A DNA stretch of 20,614 nucleotides from Megamonas hypermegale (GCA_002314325.1 DCFC01000029.1:100120-120733); one strand, 5' to 3'; shown: positions 1 to 8,387, counted from the first letter of the stretch. Made by a program: numbers and translations. The notes: a model not told the origin generated them from the sequence alone.

Positions 1-57
1 TTTGTGCCAGCAAAGAAAAATTGCCCGGCGCAATATAAGAATAAATTAGGAAGTTAA
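1..57 (+). other. Left edge, possible 3' end of an upstream gene
   Basis: Frame 1 is open from the window edge to a TAA at 55-57, but frames 2 and 3 are also open for 46 and 35 bases. A coding end therefore cannot be assigned. In related bacteria a ribonuclease E/G gene often precedes rplU, but nothing here is long enough to recognise. Confidence 0.15.
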
Positions 58-89
58 TTCTCTTTATCTTATATTGTGCCGAACGGCAC
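26..89 (+). terminator. Overlapping alternative hairpins, probable terminator upstream of rplU
   Basis: Bases 26-40 pair with 67-81 in a 15-bp stem with one G-U pair. The 3' part of that stem (76-81) is also the left arm of a compact perfect hairpin, GTGCCG-AA-CGGCAC at 76-89, followed by TTTCTTT. The two structures exclude each other. The compact one looks like a weak intrinsic terminator of the upstream gene. An attenuator is possible, but the recognisable rplU promoter lies downstream of it. Confidence 0.45.
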
Positions 90-127
90 TTTCTTTAATT
101 GAATTTCTTTAAAGGAAAAGAAATTTA

Positions 128-157
128 TTGACAGTTATACATTTATTATGATAGAAT
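128..157 (+). promoter_or_regulatory. Promoter of the rplU-prp-rpmA operon
   Basis: TTGACA at 128-133 is a perfect -35. TAGAAT at 152-157 matches the -10 consensus at five of six bases, and the spacer is 18 bp. Transcription would start near 164, leaving a leader of about 100 nt before rplU. Confidence 0.6.
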
Positions 158-164
158 TTCAAGA

Positions 165-267
165 TGTAAACCTTAGAATTTTAAGGTTACCAACCGCACA
201 AGAAGGTTTTAATAGCCGCGAGGTTAACCGTAATTGGCGAGTATATTAAGAGGTAGGTGTAAATTTA
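165..267 (+). promoter_or_regulatory. Structured 5' leader of rplU (possible L21 leader) and RBS
   Basis: The leader between the promoter and rplU has no ORF. It contains a 7-bp hairpin (169-175 with 182-188), then a GGTTACC and GGTTAACC-containing stretch and the Shine-Dalgarno region AGAGGTAGGTG at 249-259. Firmicutes commonly carry an autoregulatory L21 leader RNA at this position. Assignment to that family is inference from position and structure only. Confidence 0.4.
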
Positions 268-579
268 ATGTACGCTATTTTCCAGACAGGTGGCAAACAG
301 TACCGCGTTAGCGAAGGTGATGTTATCACTGTTGAAAAAATCGCTGCTAACGAAGGCGACGTTGTAACTTTTGACCAGGTTTTAACAGTTGTAAACGATG
401 CAGATGTTAAAGTTGGTACTCCGGTTGTTGAAGGAGCTAAAATTACAGCTAAAGTTGAAAAACAGGACAAAGCTAAAAAAATCCTCGTTTTCAAATACAA
501 AGCTAAAGCAAACTATCGTCGTCGTCAGGGTCATCGTCAGCCGTTCACTAAATTAACTATTGAAAAAATCGAAGCATAA
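268..579 (+). CDS. rplU: 50S ribosomal protein L21
   Basis: L21 is a 23S rRNA-binding protein of the large ribosomal subunit. The 103-aa product has the usual family length. It starts with the characteristic [13 protein letters not shown] and ends with the basic [12 protein letters not shown] signature and a short IEKI tail. The ATG follows an AGGTAGGTG Shine-Dalgarno at suitable spacing. Its TAA overlaps the ATG of prp by one base (TAATG), so translational coupling is likely. It is the first gene of the rplU-prp-rpmA operon, the conserved arrangement in Firmicutes, and is probably regulated by the leader upstream. Nothing is unusual in the protein. Confidence 0.98.
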   Translation: MYAIFQTGGKQYRVSEGDVITVEKIAANEGDVVTFDQVLTVVNDADVKVGTPVVEGAKITAKVEKQDKAKKILVFKYKAKANYRRRQGHRQPFTKLTIEKIEA

Positions 580-899
580 TGATTAAAATATCTGTAATGC
601 GTCAGGATGACGAAAAAATCATCGGTCTTTCCGTGGAAGGACATGCAGGAGCAGGCGCATACGGTCAGGATATTGTATGTGCAGCTGTTTCGGCATTGGC
701 TCAGTCAGTTATTTTAGGTTTGGCACAACATTTACATCGTGATATTGATTATGATGTAAAGCCCGGATATTTAAGTGTAGCATTGAAGGCGGCTCCCGAT
801 GAGCTGACTGAAGCGGTTTTTGCTGTTGCTATACTTGGTTTTGCGGAAATAGAGAAATCTAATCCGAAAAATGTACGTCTTCTAAATATCAGGAGGTGA
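579..899 (+). CDS. prp: Ribosomal-processing cysteine protease Prp
   Basis: Prp (YsxB family) is the cysteine protease that removes the N-terminal extension of L27 before or during ribosome assembly. The 106-aa product shows the catalytic pair at the expected places: His22 in GHAG and Cys34 in [10 protein letters not shown], with the usual 11 residues between them. The start codon overlaps the rplU stop by one base. The gene's own TGA sits inside the Shine-Dalgarno of rpmA. It lies between L21 and its substrate L27, as in other Firmicutes, and the L27 encoded next door carries a matching cleavage site. Recognition is firm from motif, size and context. Confidence 0.96.
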   Translation: MIKISVMRQDDEKIIGLSVEGHAGAGAYGQDIVCAAVSALAQSVILGLAQHLHRDIDYDVKPGYLSVALKAAPDELTEAVFAVAILGFAEIEKSNPKNVRLLNIRR

Positions 900-904
900 A
901 ATCA

Positions 905-1183
905 ATGTTCAATTTTGATTTACAGCTTTTCGCTCATAAAAAAGGTGTTAGTAGCACTCGTAACGGTCGTGACAGTGAATCCAAACGTCTCGGCGTTAAA
1001 GAACACGCTGGTACAATCGTTACAGCAGGCAGCATTTTAGTTCGTCAGAGAGGCACTCATTTCCATCCAGGTGCTAACGTAGGCATCGGTAAAGATGATA
1101 CTTTATTCGCTAAAATCGCTGGACGCGTTGCTTTCGAACGTAAAGGTCGTTACAACCGTCAAATCAGTGTTTACGCTGAATAA
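905..1183 (+). CDS. rpmA: 50S ribosomal protein L27 (with cleavable N-terminal extension)
   Basis: L27 is a large-subunit protein whose N terminus reaches towards the peptidyl-transferase centre. I chose the ATG at 905 because the strong AGGAGGTGA at 891-899 lies 8 nt upstream. A GTG at 896 is in frame but lies inside that Shine-Dalgarno. The 92-aa product begins [14 protein letters not shown], so Prp is expected to cut after Phe9, exposing AHKKG. The [19 protein letters not shown] signature follows. The last 119 bp (from 1065) are duplicated at 6157-6275 beyond the helicase gene, and only one base differs (G1070 versus A6162). Part of the present 3' end may therefore be island-derived, but the gene is intact. 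Confidence 0.97.
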   Translation: MFNFDLQLFAHKKGVSSTRNGRDSESKRLGVKEHAGTIVTAGSILVRQRGTHFHPGANVGIGKDDTLFAKIAGRVAFERKGRYNRQISVYAE

Positions 1184-1266
1184 TTTTAAAAATTAAGCCC
1201 ATATCTGATTAACCTCAGATATGGGTTTTTTTGCATTATTTTATAATAATTCATAAACTATAGTTA
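1065..1266 (+). repeat. Left direct repeat: rpmA 3' end plus terminator
   Basis: This copy aligns with 6157-6363. The coding part (1065-1183) is identical except at 1070. The part after the stop codon is clearly homologous but has several substitutions and small indels, and similarity ends at TAGTTA (1261-1266). Together with the right copy it brackets the helicase gene. Confidence 0.9.
1195..1232 (+). terminator. rpmA: Intrinsic terminator of rpmA (left copy)
   Basis: An 11-bp perfect stem, CCCATATCTGA at 1198-1208 with TCAGATATGGG at 1215-1225, has a 6-nt loop and is followed by seven T. It ends the ribosomal operon before the helicase gene. Confidence 0.9.
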
Positions 1267-1290
1267 CATAAATATCAAGGAGATATTTTT
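1242..1290 (+). promoter_or_regulatory. Candidate -10 and RBS of the helicase gene
   Basis: TATAAT at 1242-1247 is a perfect -10, but its -35 position falls in the preceding terminator and does not match TTGACA. A weaker alternative is TTGCAT (1231) with TAAACT (1254) at 17 bp. AAGGAG at 1277-1282 is a good Shine-Dalgarno 8 nt before the ATG at 1291. Only 58 nt separate the terminator from the gene, so any own promoter must lie here. Confidence 0.4.
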
Positions 1291-4200
1291 ATGAAAGATA
1301 AAGATTTAGTAAAATTACTATTAGAAACTATTCAAGAATTATATGATTCACCTACTAACAAGACTATAGTCGACTACAAAGATTACGAATGGTTTATTTC
1401 ATTACAAGATATAAAACAATTAGATATAAAAAATAAGTATATTCAATTTTACACTACTAATGATACTGAAAAAATATGTTCTATTACAAAACCAAAACAT
1501 GAACAATGTCCTATTCCCGATACTGAAATATCATCATGGATAAAACCAGGCTGGCAAAAATCCAAAAATGAAGTTACTATCATCAATACAATCAATGATG
1601 AAAAATTTAATGATAATCCTAAACGAATTTCACTATATGAAGAATGGCTAAATAAAAGACAAATTTGGATTAATGAAGAATTCTATAAAGGAAAAGTTCT
1701 AGAACTTTTTAACAAATTATCAAAAATAATAGATGATTTTAATTTAGATTTTGATAAACAAGAATTATTAATATCTACTGGATTAATATCAATACCCCAA
1801 ATCGATAAAAAAATAAATTATCCTATACTTACTCAAAAAATAAATATAAAATTCGACAACAATCTCCATAATACAATATCAATATATACTCAAGATGAAA
1901 TACCTAACATTGAAACCAAATTTCTAAGTGAATTAACAACTATCGTAAATAGATATATAGAAGATAACTCCTTAAATTTAAAACTAATAAATAACCGACT
2001 TCCTGAAATTTTAGCATTTTTATCAGAAAAAAATATTAATATTTTAAATAAAGATGACACTATAACTATCCTAAAAGAAGCTCTTACCTTATTAACTGAT
2101 AATGGAAAATTCATCAATGATACTGATACAAATGATTATCCCGAAGAATATCTTTTAATGAAATACAATCCTACAATTATTTATCGAAAAAGAACCATAG
2201 GATTAGACGATTTTATAGAAAGAATAAATAATGATATTAAATTATCTGACACAAAAATACCAAAGCATTTTATCAGTCTACTCAAAGGTAAAGATTTTTC
2301 TAAACCAGAACTAATCAAAGATTTAACAACAGATGAAAAAATTACTCAAATTAATGGTACATTCGAAGATATTTTATTAACAAAACCAAGCAATAAAGAA
2401 CAATTACGTATTATAAAAGAAATCAATAGAAATGATGTTGTTGAAGTACAAGGTCCTCCAGGAACTGGTAAAACACATACTATAGCTAATATTTTAGGGC
2501 ATTTTCTAGCACAAGGGAAAAAAGTATTAGTTGTAAGTGAAAAACCTAAAGCCCTAGAAGTAATTCAAGATAAACTCGAACCTGAAATCAGAGATTTATG
2601 CGTACCTGTATTATATGGTAGTAATGAAAAGTTAAAAAAAGCTATCAGTGGTATAATTTATAAAAATACATCTGAAACATTATCCAATCTACAGAAAAAA
2701 GTAAACGACTTAACTCAAAAAAGAAAAGCTTTAATTGATGAATTGCATCACTTACAATTTAACCTGTTTAACATACGTAATAATCAAATAAAAAAAATAT
2801 TATTCCGCCAAAAATATTATTCACCAATTGATATAGGTAAATTTATTTCAGATAATAAAGATTATTTGTCCTTAATTCCTGGTAAAATTTCAAAAATGGA
2901 CAATATGCCCATAAATCAAGATGAAATCAATTTATTATTTAAAGCAAATCATACTCTAAGTTTGTCTGATGAAAAAGAATTATCATTACCTTTACCAATA
3001 TTAGACACATTGTTAACTAAAGAAACAGTAAAAAATCTATTTGAAGAATATAACACCATTGAAAAAAATATCAAAACTATAAAACAAGAACTAAATCAAA
3101 ATTTAGAGTATCAAAACGGAAATATATATTTAGATAAACAAATAGTTTTTTCTAATCCTGAAAAAGACTCATTAGAAGAATTAAAGACTTATATAAAAAA
3201 TTTACCTGCTTTCGATGATTGGTTTATAACTGTTTGTTTAGCCAAAAGACAATCAGAAGGTTATGCTAATACATGGAAAATGCTATCAAAAAAAATAGAA
3301 GAATATATTACATTGGCAAATGAATATATACCATTATCCTATACAACAAATATCATTATTGATAAATCTGCCGATTTCAATAAATTATTATCATGTGTTG
3401 ATAGTGTAATACAAAAATATACTGGAAAATCTGATTTTAATTTTCTCAATAAATTATTAGACAACAAATTAAAATATGTTCTAGCAAATGTAAAAATAAA
3501 CGATAACGACATAAAAAATAGTAACGATTGTATTTTAGCAAAAAAATATTTAACTTTAGAACAATGCAAACAACAATTGAATTTAATGTGGGATAAATCC
3601 TTCAAAGAAACATCAATGTCATCTTTTAATGATATTAGTATTTTTAATTTAAATATCTTTGAAAACGTAAAAAAACAAATAAATACTGCTTTATTATGGT
3701 TTGATGAAGTTTATACGCAATTAATGTCGATAGGGAAAAAAGCTCATATCAACTTAGATTTAATAACTTTTAATTCTAATGAATATCAATCAGAGCAATT
3801 TAAAGATTACTATGATACATTAAGAAAAGTCATTATAAATTATATAGATATAACAGAAAACTATATCAGATTAAATTCTATTAAAGAAAAACTTTATTCT
3901 TTTAATGAAGTATTAAACAATGGTTCTATTTTATGCGATAAACTTTACAAAGCTTTGACATCTTTTAATTATGATAAATATTGTGTTGCATATGATGAGT
4001 ATGATGTATTACTTGGAAAGAAAGACATATTTAATGCCAAAGAATATATATTAAAAAAGATTTATCCTGTTGCTAAAGATTGGGCAGATAGTTTTAAAAC
4101 TGGAAATAATATATATCCTCCAAAAGATATTAACTTTGATTTAGCTTGGCAAGTTAAACAATTTAAATCAATTCTAGATGATATTTATAGCGATTCAGAA

Positions 4201-6156
4201 GATGAACTTGTCAATAAAATTAATACATTAACATCTAATTTATACAAAATAACAACTCATTTAGTATGTACTAAAGCATGGTATCATAATTTAAATTATT
4301 GTCAGCAAAGAAAATCAATATTATCCTCATTAAATAACTATATTCAATATAATAAAAAAATTGGTGCTGGAAAAGGCAAATACACTAGTGAATATAGAAA
4401 AGCTGCTCAAAAAAGTATGATTGATTGTCAATTAGCTGTACCTGCTTGGATTATGTCTGTATCAGAAGCTATCAACAGATTTGACCCTGCTTACAATCAT
4501 TTTGATATAATGATTATTGATGAAGCTAGTCAATCTTCATTAAATGTATTAATTTTAACGTATTTAGCTGATAAATTAATTGTTGTAGGTGATGATAAAC
4601 AAGTAAGTCCTTTAGCTATTGGTAATGATATGCAAAGACAACAAGATATTGTTAATAAAAAATTAAAAGGTATATTAAAAGATTCTCAATTATTTAGAAC
4701 AGATACATCTTTCTATGATTTAATGGCAAATCTTAGTATACCAATCATGTTACGTGAACATTTCAGATGTATGCCTGCTATTATTGGTTATTGTAATAAA
4801 TATTTTTATGATGGAAAAATTCGCCCATTAAGAGATGGAAATAATAATCCAATAAAACCAAGTATTATAAATTTCCCTGTTAACGGAAAAAGAGACATCT
4901 TTAATAAAATAAATGATATTGAAGCTAAGACCATTGTTGCAATAATAAAATCTTGTTTAACGTTAGATGAATATAAAAATAAAACATTTGGTGTCATTTC
5001 TTTATTAGGAAAAGAGCAAAGTGAATATATTCGCCAACTTCTCAGCGAAAAAATTGGCTCCAAAATAATGGAAGAAAGAAATATTATCTGTGGTGAACCA
5101 GCATATTTTCAAGGTGATGAACGAGATATCATTCTATTAAGCACGGTTGATGACCAAGATTCTATTAGAACAGTTACAAAAACAGGAAACCGTGGAGCTG
5201 CTGGTCAACGATACAACGTAGCAGTTAGTCGTGCAAAAGATCAAGTATGGATCGTCAATTCTTTTAATTACAATTTACTAAAAGAAGATGATATACGACA
5301 TGAGTTATTAGATTATGCTGAACATAGTAATGAATATATGTTACAAAAAGAAAACATCGCTAAAGAATCAGATTCACCTTTTGAAGAAGAAGTTGCTTCA
5401 TATTTAGTAGACCATGGTTATCATATAAAACAACAATATCCTGTTGGAGCATATAGAATAGACATTGTTGTATTCTTTAAAAATAATAGAATTGCTATCG
5501 AATGTGATGGAGAACGATATCACAGTTCTCCAGATAAAGTCTTAGCAGATATGGAACGAGAAGAGATTTTAAAACGTATTGGTAATTGGAAATTCATACG
5601 CATTAGAGGCGGTTTATATTATGCAAATAAAGATGCTACTTTAAGTGATATTGTAAAACAATTAGAAAAAAATCATATTTATCCTGAAAAATCACTTGTA
5701 AAAGAAAGTATTGATACTGATAAATCCCTCTTAAACGAAATAAGACAAAAAGTAGAATACGAATTAAAGAGTTGGGACAATATTCCAGAAAATGAATTAC
5801 AAGAAATAACCTCCAATCCTATTTCTCCAAAAGAAATCTCTTTAGAAAAAATATCATCAAATATACAAATAAATGAATATAATTCAACTCCAAAGAATAT
5901 AGAAAAAAATTCTTCTTTAGATATCCAATATATTTTTAAATTAGTTCCATCAGAAACATGGTTTAAATTATCTAAATTAAAATCTTTAAATTCGTTTAAC
6001 AAAAAATTTGCATATAGTATGGGTAGAAAAGATAAAAACTTCCAACCAACAGAAAAACAATCAAATTGTATTATAGCTCTTTTGAAACAAGCTTATACAC
6101 TTGATTTTGATTTTGGAGAAGAATTAAACAACATATTAAAAAACGATAATATATAA
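1291..6156 (+). CDS. Large SF1 (UPF1-like) helicase with C-terminal Vsr/DUF559-like nuclease domain
   Basis: The 1621-aa protein has all superfamily 1 helicase motifs: Walker A GPPGTGKT (388-395), Walker B DEAS (1077-1080), motif III GDDKQ (1100-1104), motif IV LREHFR (1154-1159), FQGDERD (1273-1279) and motif VI AVSRAK (1311-1316). About 680 residues separate motifs I and II; they are helical and Asn/Lys-rich, a very large stalk-like insertion. Residues 1363-1470 form a small PD-(D/E)xK-type nuclease domain. Likely key residues are Glu1365, Asp1391 (RIDIVV) and Glu1404/Asp1406 (IECDG), followed by YH and a late FIRIRGG strand, as in Vsr/DUF559/MTES-type domains. A tail to 1621 ends with a W..L....R.FAYS.GR....KQ-like block. 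No membrane segment or signal peptide is seen. Helicase plus Vsr-like nuclease proteins occur among anti-phage systems, so defence is a reasonable inference from architecture and island context, not proven. The stop codon directly abuts the right repeat. Confidence 0.85.
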   Translation: MKDKDLVKLLLETIQELYDSPTNKTIVDYKDYEWFISLQDIKQLDIKNKYIQFYTTNDTEKICSITKPKHEQCPIPDTEISSWIKPGWQKSKNEVTIINTINDEKFNDNPKRISLYEEWLNKRQIWINEEFYKGKVLELFNKLSKIIDDFNLDFDKQELLISTGLISIPQIDKKINYPILTQKINIKFDNNLHNTISIYTQDEIPNIETKFLSELTTIVNRYIEDNSLNLKLINNRLPEILAFLSEKNINILNKDDTITILKEALTLLTDNGKFINDTDTNDYPEEYLLMKYNPTIIYRKRTIGLDDFIERINNDIKLSDTKIPKHFISLLKGKDFSKPELIKDLTTDEKITQINGTFEDILLTKPSNKEQLRIIKEINRNDVVEVQGPPGTGKTHTIANILGHFLAQGKKVLVVSEKPKALEVIQDKLEPEIRDLCVPVLYGSNEKLKKAISGIIYKNTSETLSNLQKKVNDLTQKRKALIDELHHLQFNLFNIRNNQIKKILFRQKYYSPIDIGKFISDNKDYLSLIPGKISKMDNMPINQDEINLLFKANHTLSLSDEKELSLPLPILDTLLTKETVKNLFEEYNTIEKNIKTIKQELNQNLEYQNGNIYLDKQIVFSNPEKDSLEELKTYIKNLPAFDDWFITVCLAKRQSEGYANTWKMLSKKIEEYITLANEYIPLSYTTNIIIDKSADFNKLLSCVDSVIQKYTGKSDFNFLNKLLDNKLKYVLANVKINDNDIKNSNDCILAKKYLTLEQCKQQLNLMWDKSFKETSMSSFNDISIFNLNIFENVKKQINTALLWFDEVYTQLMSIGKKAHINLDLITFNSNEYQSEQFKDYYDTLRKVIINYIDITENYIRLNSIKEKLYSFNEVLNNGSILCDKLYKALTSFNYDKYCVAYDEYDVLLGKKDIFNAKEYILKKIYPVAKDWADSFKTGNNIYPPKDINFDLAWQVKQFKSILDDIYSDSEDELVNKINTLTSNLYKITTHLVCTKAWYHNLNYCQQRKSILSSLNNYIQYNKKIGAGKGKYTSEYRKAAQKSMIDCQLAVPAWIMSVSEAINRFDPAYNHFDIMIIDEASQSSLNVLILTYLADKLIVVGDDKQVSPLAIGNDMQRQQDIVNKKLKGILKDSQLFRTDTSFYDLMANLSIPIMLREHFRCMPAIIGYCNKYFYDGKIRPLRDGNNNPIKPSIINFPVNGKRDIFNKINDIEAKTIVAIIKSCLTLDEYKNKTFGVISLLGKEQSEYIRQLLSEKIGSKIMEERNIICGEPAYFQGDERDIILLSTVDDQDSIRTVTKTGNRGAAGQRYNVAVSRAKDQVWIVNSFNYNLLKEDDIRHELLDYAEHSNEYMLQKENIAKESDSPFEEEVASYLVDHGYHIKQQYPVGAYRIDIVVFFKNNRIAIECDGERYHSSPDKVLADMEREEILKRIGNWKFIRIRGGLYYANKDATLSDIVKQLEKNHIYPEKSLVKESIDTDKSLLNEIRQKVEYELKSWDNIPENELQEITSNPISPKEISLEKISSNIQINEYNSTPKNIEKNSSLDIQYIFKLVPSETWFKLSKLKSLNSFNKKFAYSMGRKDKNFQPTEKQSNCIIALLKQAYTLDFDFGEELNNILKNDNI

Positions 6157-6275
6157 ATCCAAGTGCTAACGTAGGCATCGGTAAAGATGATACTTTATTC
6201 GCTAAAATCGCTGGACGCGTTGCTTTCGAACGTAAAGGTCGTTACAACCGTCAAATCAGTGTTTACGCTGAATAA
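6157..6275 (+). pseudogene. 3' fragment of rpmA (residual or mimic copy)
   Basis: These 119 bases repeat 1065-1183, the last 39 codons of rpmA and its stop, with one substitution (A6162 for G1070, which would change Gly to Ser). There is no start codon or Shine-Dalgarno in phase, and the frame differs from that of the helicase. It cannot make L27 and is best read as the part of the target gene displaced when the island inserted. Confidence 0.9.
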
Positions 6276-6288
6276 GATTTAAAAATCA

Positions 6289-6324
6289 AGCTCATATCTG
6301 ATTAATTTCGGATATGGGCTTTTT
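6289..6324 (+). terminator. Second rpmA-type terminator (right copy)
   Basis: The stem AGCTCATATCTGA (6289-6301) with TTCGGATATGGGCT (from 6307) is followed by TTTTT. Compared with the left copy the stem has changed bases but keeps pairing through G-U pairs, so it should still work. It would now terminate the helicase transcript. Confidence 0.85.
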
Positions 6325-6402
6325 GTATTGTATTATTTTATAATAGATTATAAATTATAGTTAGAAAATTAGGTTCTTTATCCTAACTTTTGACAAAGAA
6401 CT

Positions 6403-6451
6403 AAAAAGAAGATAAGTACGAAACGCTGAACGTGGTACTTATCTTCTTTTT
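6403..6451. terminator. Long bidirectional hairpin downstream of guaD
   Basis: Bases 6403-6419 and 6435-6451 form a perfect 17-bp stem with A-rich and T-rich outer ends, so it can act as an intrinsic terminator in both directions. It lies between the rpmA/helicase unit (+) and the convergent guaD (-). A smaller 7-bp inverted repeat (6373-6379 with 6395-6401) sits just before it. Confidence 0.75.
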
Positions 6452-6473
6452 ATTTATGTGAAATTAGAGGTTT

Positions 6474-6947
6474 TCAGTAGATTGTTTTGTCCTGTTTCTG
6501 CGCAAAGGCATTGAACGTGCGGATTGTGACATCTCTGTCCTGCTGAGTGAGTTCCATCACGGAAGCATCGGTACAGCCGCTTTCGATGAATTTGTAGATG
6601 AAATCGTCGCGGAAACCGATACCGGCAGCGTCTTTCGCCGTATTGCCGTAATAAACCTTCTTAATGTTTGCCCAAATGATGGCGGAAAGACACATCGGAC
6701 ACGGATAGCAGGATGTGTAGAGCGTGCAGTCTGTTAAGTCGTGCGTATTTAAATTCTGACAGGCATCGCGGATAGCTTCGATTTCGGCATGACAGGTCGG
6801 GTCATGCTTGATGAGTACGCGGTTATGACCTTTGCCGACGATTTTCCCGTCTTTGATGACAACGGCGCCGAACGGACCGCCCTCATTCGTCTGCAAATTG
6901 CTGTCGGCTTCAGCAGCGGCAGTAGCCATAAATTCTTTCTGATACAT
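6474..6947 (-). CDS. guaD: Guanine deaminase (cytidine-deaminase fold)
   Basis: GuaD hydrolyses guanine to xanthine and ammonia in the cytosol, a purine salvage/catabolism step. The 157-aa product has the zinc motif of the deaminase superfamily: His53 and Glu55 in CHAEIEAI, and Cys83 and Cys86 in SCYPCPMC. The spacing and length match the Bacillus-type GuaD. The N-terminal GGPFGAVVIKDG block and the C-terminal extension after YGNTAKDAAGIGF fit guanine deaminase better than the tRNA adenosine deaminase TadA. The start is supported by GAAGGAGA 6 nt upstream on the minus strand. It is divergent from uraA with overlapping promoter regions, so nucleobase salvage is a sensible shared theme. A related nucleoside deaminase specificity cannot be fully excluded. 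Confidence 0.88.
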   Translation of the reverse strand: MYQKEFMATAAAEADSNLQTNEGGPFGAVVIKDGKIVGKGHNRVLIKHDPTCHAEIEAIRDACQNLNTHDLTDCTLYTSCYPCPMCLSAIIWANIKKVYYGNTAKDAAGIGFRDDFIYKFIESGCTDASVMELTQQDRDVTIRTFNAFAQKQDKTIY

Positions 6948-6980
6948 GAAAAATCTCCTTCAATATTAATCTATAACAAT

Positions 6981-7026
6981 ATTATAACACAATGAGTTGA
7001 CATCTGCTCGAATATGTTATTATAAT
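6981..7026 (+). promoter_or_regulatory. uraA promoter in the guaD-uraA divergent region
   Basis: On the plus strand TTGACA (6997-7002) and TATAAT (7021-7026) are both perfect, 18 bp apart, and serve uraA. On the minus strand a TATAAT reads from 6986 to 6981 and could serve guaD, though its -35 is poor. The two sites nearly overlap, so the genes may compete for polymerase or share a regulator. I see no purine riboswitch in the short leaders. Confidence 0.65.
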
Positions 7027-7072
7027 ATTGCAGGTTATGATTTTTTAATTATTTTGGGAAAGAGAGGCTGTC

Positions 7073-8344
7073 ATGAAAAAATTTTATGATGTAGAGGAAA
7101 AAGTTCCTCTTTTGCAGGCTGTTCCGCTCAGTTTACAGCATTTGTTCGCCATGTTCGGGTCGACGGTGCTCGTGCCGTTTCTGCTGCACGTAAATCCGGC
7201 TACGGCGCTGTTCATGAATGGTATCGGTACTATTTTGTACCTTGTTATCTGTAAAGGCAGACTGCCTGCATATCTGGGTTCCAGTTTTGCGTTCATTTCT
7301 CCTGTACTTGCCGTACTGGCGACAAGCGGTATGAGCTACGGCGATGCGCAGGGCGGTTTTATTGCTTTCGGTATATCGTTTATTATTTTATCTTTCGTTG
7401 TCGGCAAAGTCGGTACGAGCTGGATAGATGTCATTCTGCCTCCGGCTGCTATGGGCGCTGTCGTTGCCGTTATCGGTCTGGAACTTGCACCGCTGGCACT
7501 GGATATGTCCGGTTTCGTCAGCAATACGATGGAATCGCAGGGCATACCGAATGAACTGGCGATGATTACTTCCGTATTCACTTTAGGCGTAGCGATACTG
7601 GCTTCCGTTGTCGGCCGCGGTTTTCTGAGTGTAATTCCCGTATTAATCGGCGTAGTGGCAGGCTACATCATGGCGCTGTGCCTCGGTATCGTGGATTTGT
7701 CAGCTGTGGAAAATGCGCCGTGGGTACAGATGCCGACATTCTATGAACCGAGCTTCAATCCTCATGCTATCATGATTATCATGCCAGCACTGTTCGTTGT
7801 ATTTGCCGAACATATCGGCCACGTTGTCGTTACAAGCAGTATCGTCAACCGCGATTTAATCAAAGACCCGGGGCTTAACCGTTCGCTGTTTGCTGACGGT
7901 ATCTCCAACATGATTTCCGGTTTCGTCGGGTCCACACCGAATACGACTTACGGCGAAAATATGGGCGTTATGGCAATCACGCGCGTATACAGCGTCTGGG
8001 TAATCGGCGGAGCGGCTGTGTTCGCTATTGTGTTCTCCTTTGTCGGCAAGATTGCCGCGCTCATTCACTCCATTCCTGTGCCGGTAATGGGCGGTATCAG
8101 CGTACTGCTATTCGGTGTAATTGCCTGCTCCGGTATCCGCATGCTGATTGAGAAAAAAGTCGATTATACGAAAACGAAAAACATGATTTTAACTGCCGTT
8201 ACCATGATTAGCGGTCTCAGCGGCGCGGCTGTAAATGTCGGTCCTGTTCAGCTTAAAGGTATGGGTCTTGCCGTTGTCTGCGGTATGATTATTAGTATCG
8301 TATTTTATATTTTTGCCAAACTCGGCTTGGATAATAAAGAATAA
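7073..8344 (+). CDS. uraA: Uracil permease UraA (NCS2/NAT family)
   Basis: UraA is a uracil:proton symporter of the cytoplasmic membrane. The 423-aa product is of family length and is highly hydrophobic throughout, consistent with the 14-segment NAT fold. It carries QHLFAMFGSTVLVP near the N terminus and AEHIGH with Glu246. It also carries TTYGENMGVMAITRVYS with Glu295. These two glutamates correspond to the substrate-binding pair of E. coli UraA. A GAGAGG Shine-Dalgarno precedes the ATG. It is transcribed alone from a strong promoter and ends at a hairpin terminator. Xanthine or other nucleobase specificity is less likely given the UraA-specific GENMGVMAITRVYS block. Confidence 0.93.
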   Translation: MKKFYDVEEKVPLLQAVPLSLQHLFAMFGSTVLVPFLLHVNPATALFMNGIGTILYLVICKGRLPAYLGSSFAFISPVLAVLATSGMSYGDAQGGFIAFGISFIILSFVVGKVGTSWIDVILPPAAMGAVVAVIGLELAPLALDMSGFVSNTMESQGIPNELAMITSVFTLGVAILASVVGRGFLSVIPVLIGVVAGYIMALCLGIVDLSAVENAPWVQMPTFYEPSFNPHAIMIIMPALFVVFAEHIGHVVVTSSIVNRDLIKDPGLNRSLFADGISNMISGFVGSTPNTTYGENMGVMAITRVYSVWVIGGAAVFAIVFSFVGKIAALIHSIPVPVMGGISVLLFGVIACSGIRMLIEKKVDYTKTKNMILTAVTMISGLSGAAVNVGPVQLKGMGLAVVCGMIISIVFYIFAKLGLDNKE

Positions 8345-8352
8345 CAAATATA

Positions 8353-8385
8353 AAACCCTAAGGATTATCACTCCTTAGGGTTTTT
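8353..8385. terminator. Terminator between uraA and the oad operon
   Basis: A perfect 12-bp stem, AAACCCTAAGGA with TCCTTAGGGTTT (8353-8364 and 8372-8383), has T runs on both strands. It ends uraA (+) and probably also the convergent minus-strand operon, whose last ORF stops at 8388. Confidence 0.9.
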
Positions 8386-8387
8386 GC

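Larger units (their letters stand above)
1065..6156 (+). mobile_element. Putative single-gene island inserted at the rpmA 3' end
   Basis: One repeat unit of 5092 bp runs from the left rpmA 3' end to the base before its copy. It holds one A+T-rich gene of foreign composition and nothing else: no integrase, transposase, tRNA or partner gene. The left copy keeps rpmA complete and gives it a terminator. The right copy is a promoterless, start-less remnant. This is the same logic as islands that rebuild the 3' end of a tRNA or ribosomal gene when they insert. Exact ends cannot be fixed from one sequence. If recombination was site-specific, the crossover most likely lay in the identical segment 1071-1183. 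The mechanism is unknown, and homologous recombination with an imported fragment is an alternative. Confidence 0.65.
6157..6363 (+). repeat. Right direct repeat: rpmA 3' fragment plus terminator
   Basis: This is the partner of 1065-1266. The coding part is nearly identical and the region after the stop is diverged but homologous, up to TAGTTA-like sequence at 6358-6363. If the island inserted site-specifically, the terminator side of this copy is the original chromosomal one. Confidence 0.9.

Noticed and set aside
896..904. GTG start three codons upstream of the rpmA ATG
   Set aside because: It lies inside the AGGAGG ribosome-binding sequence, and the ATG at 905 has ideal spacing and yields the conserved L27 N terminus.
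6157..6275. Second functional rpmA gene
   Set aside because: Only the last 39 codons are present, with no start codon or ribosome-binding site.
1184..6363. CRISPR array, retron or tRNA gene as part of the island
   Set aside because: No short regularly spaced repeats, no reverse transcriptase motif and no tRNA-like fold were seen; the only repeats are the two rpmA ends.
6948..7072. Purine or other riboswitch between guaD and uraA
   Set aside because: After the promoters fewer than 60 nt remain on either side and no conserved aptamer core is visible.
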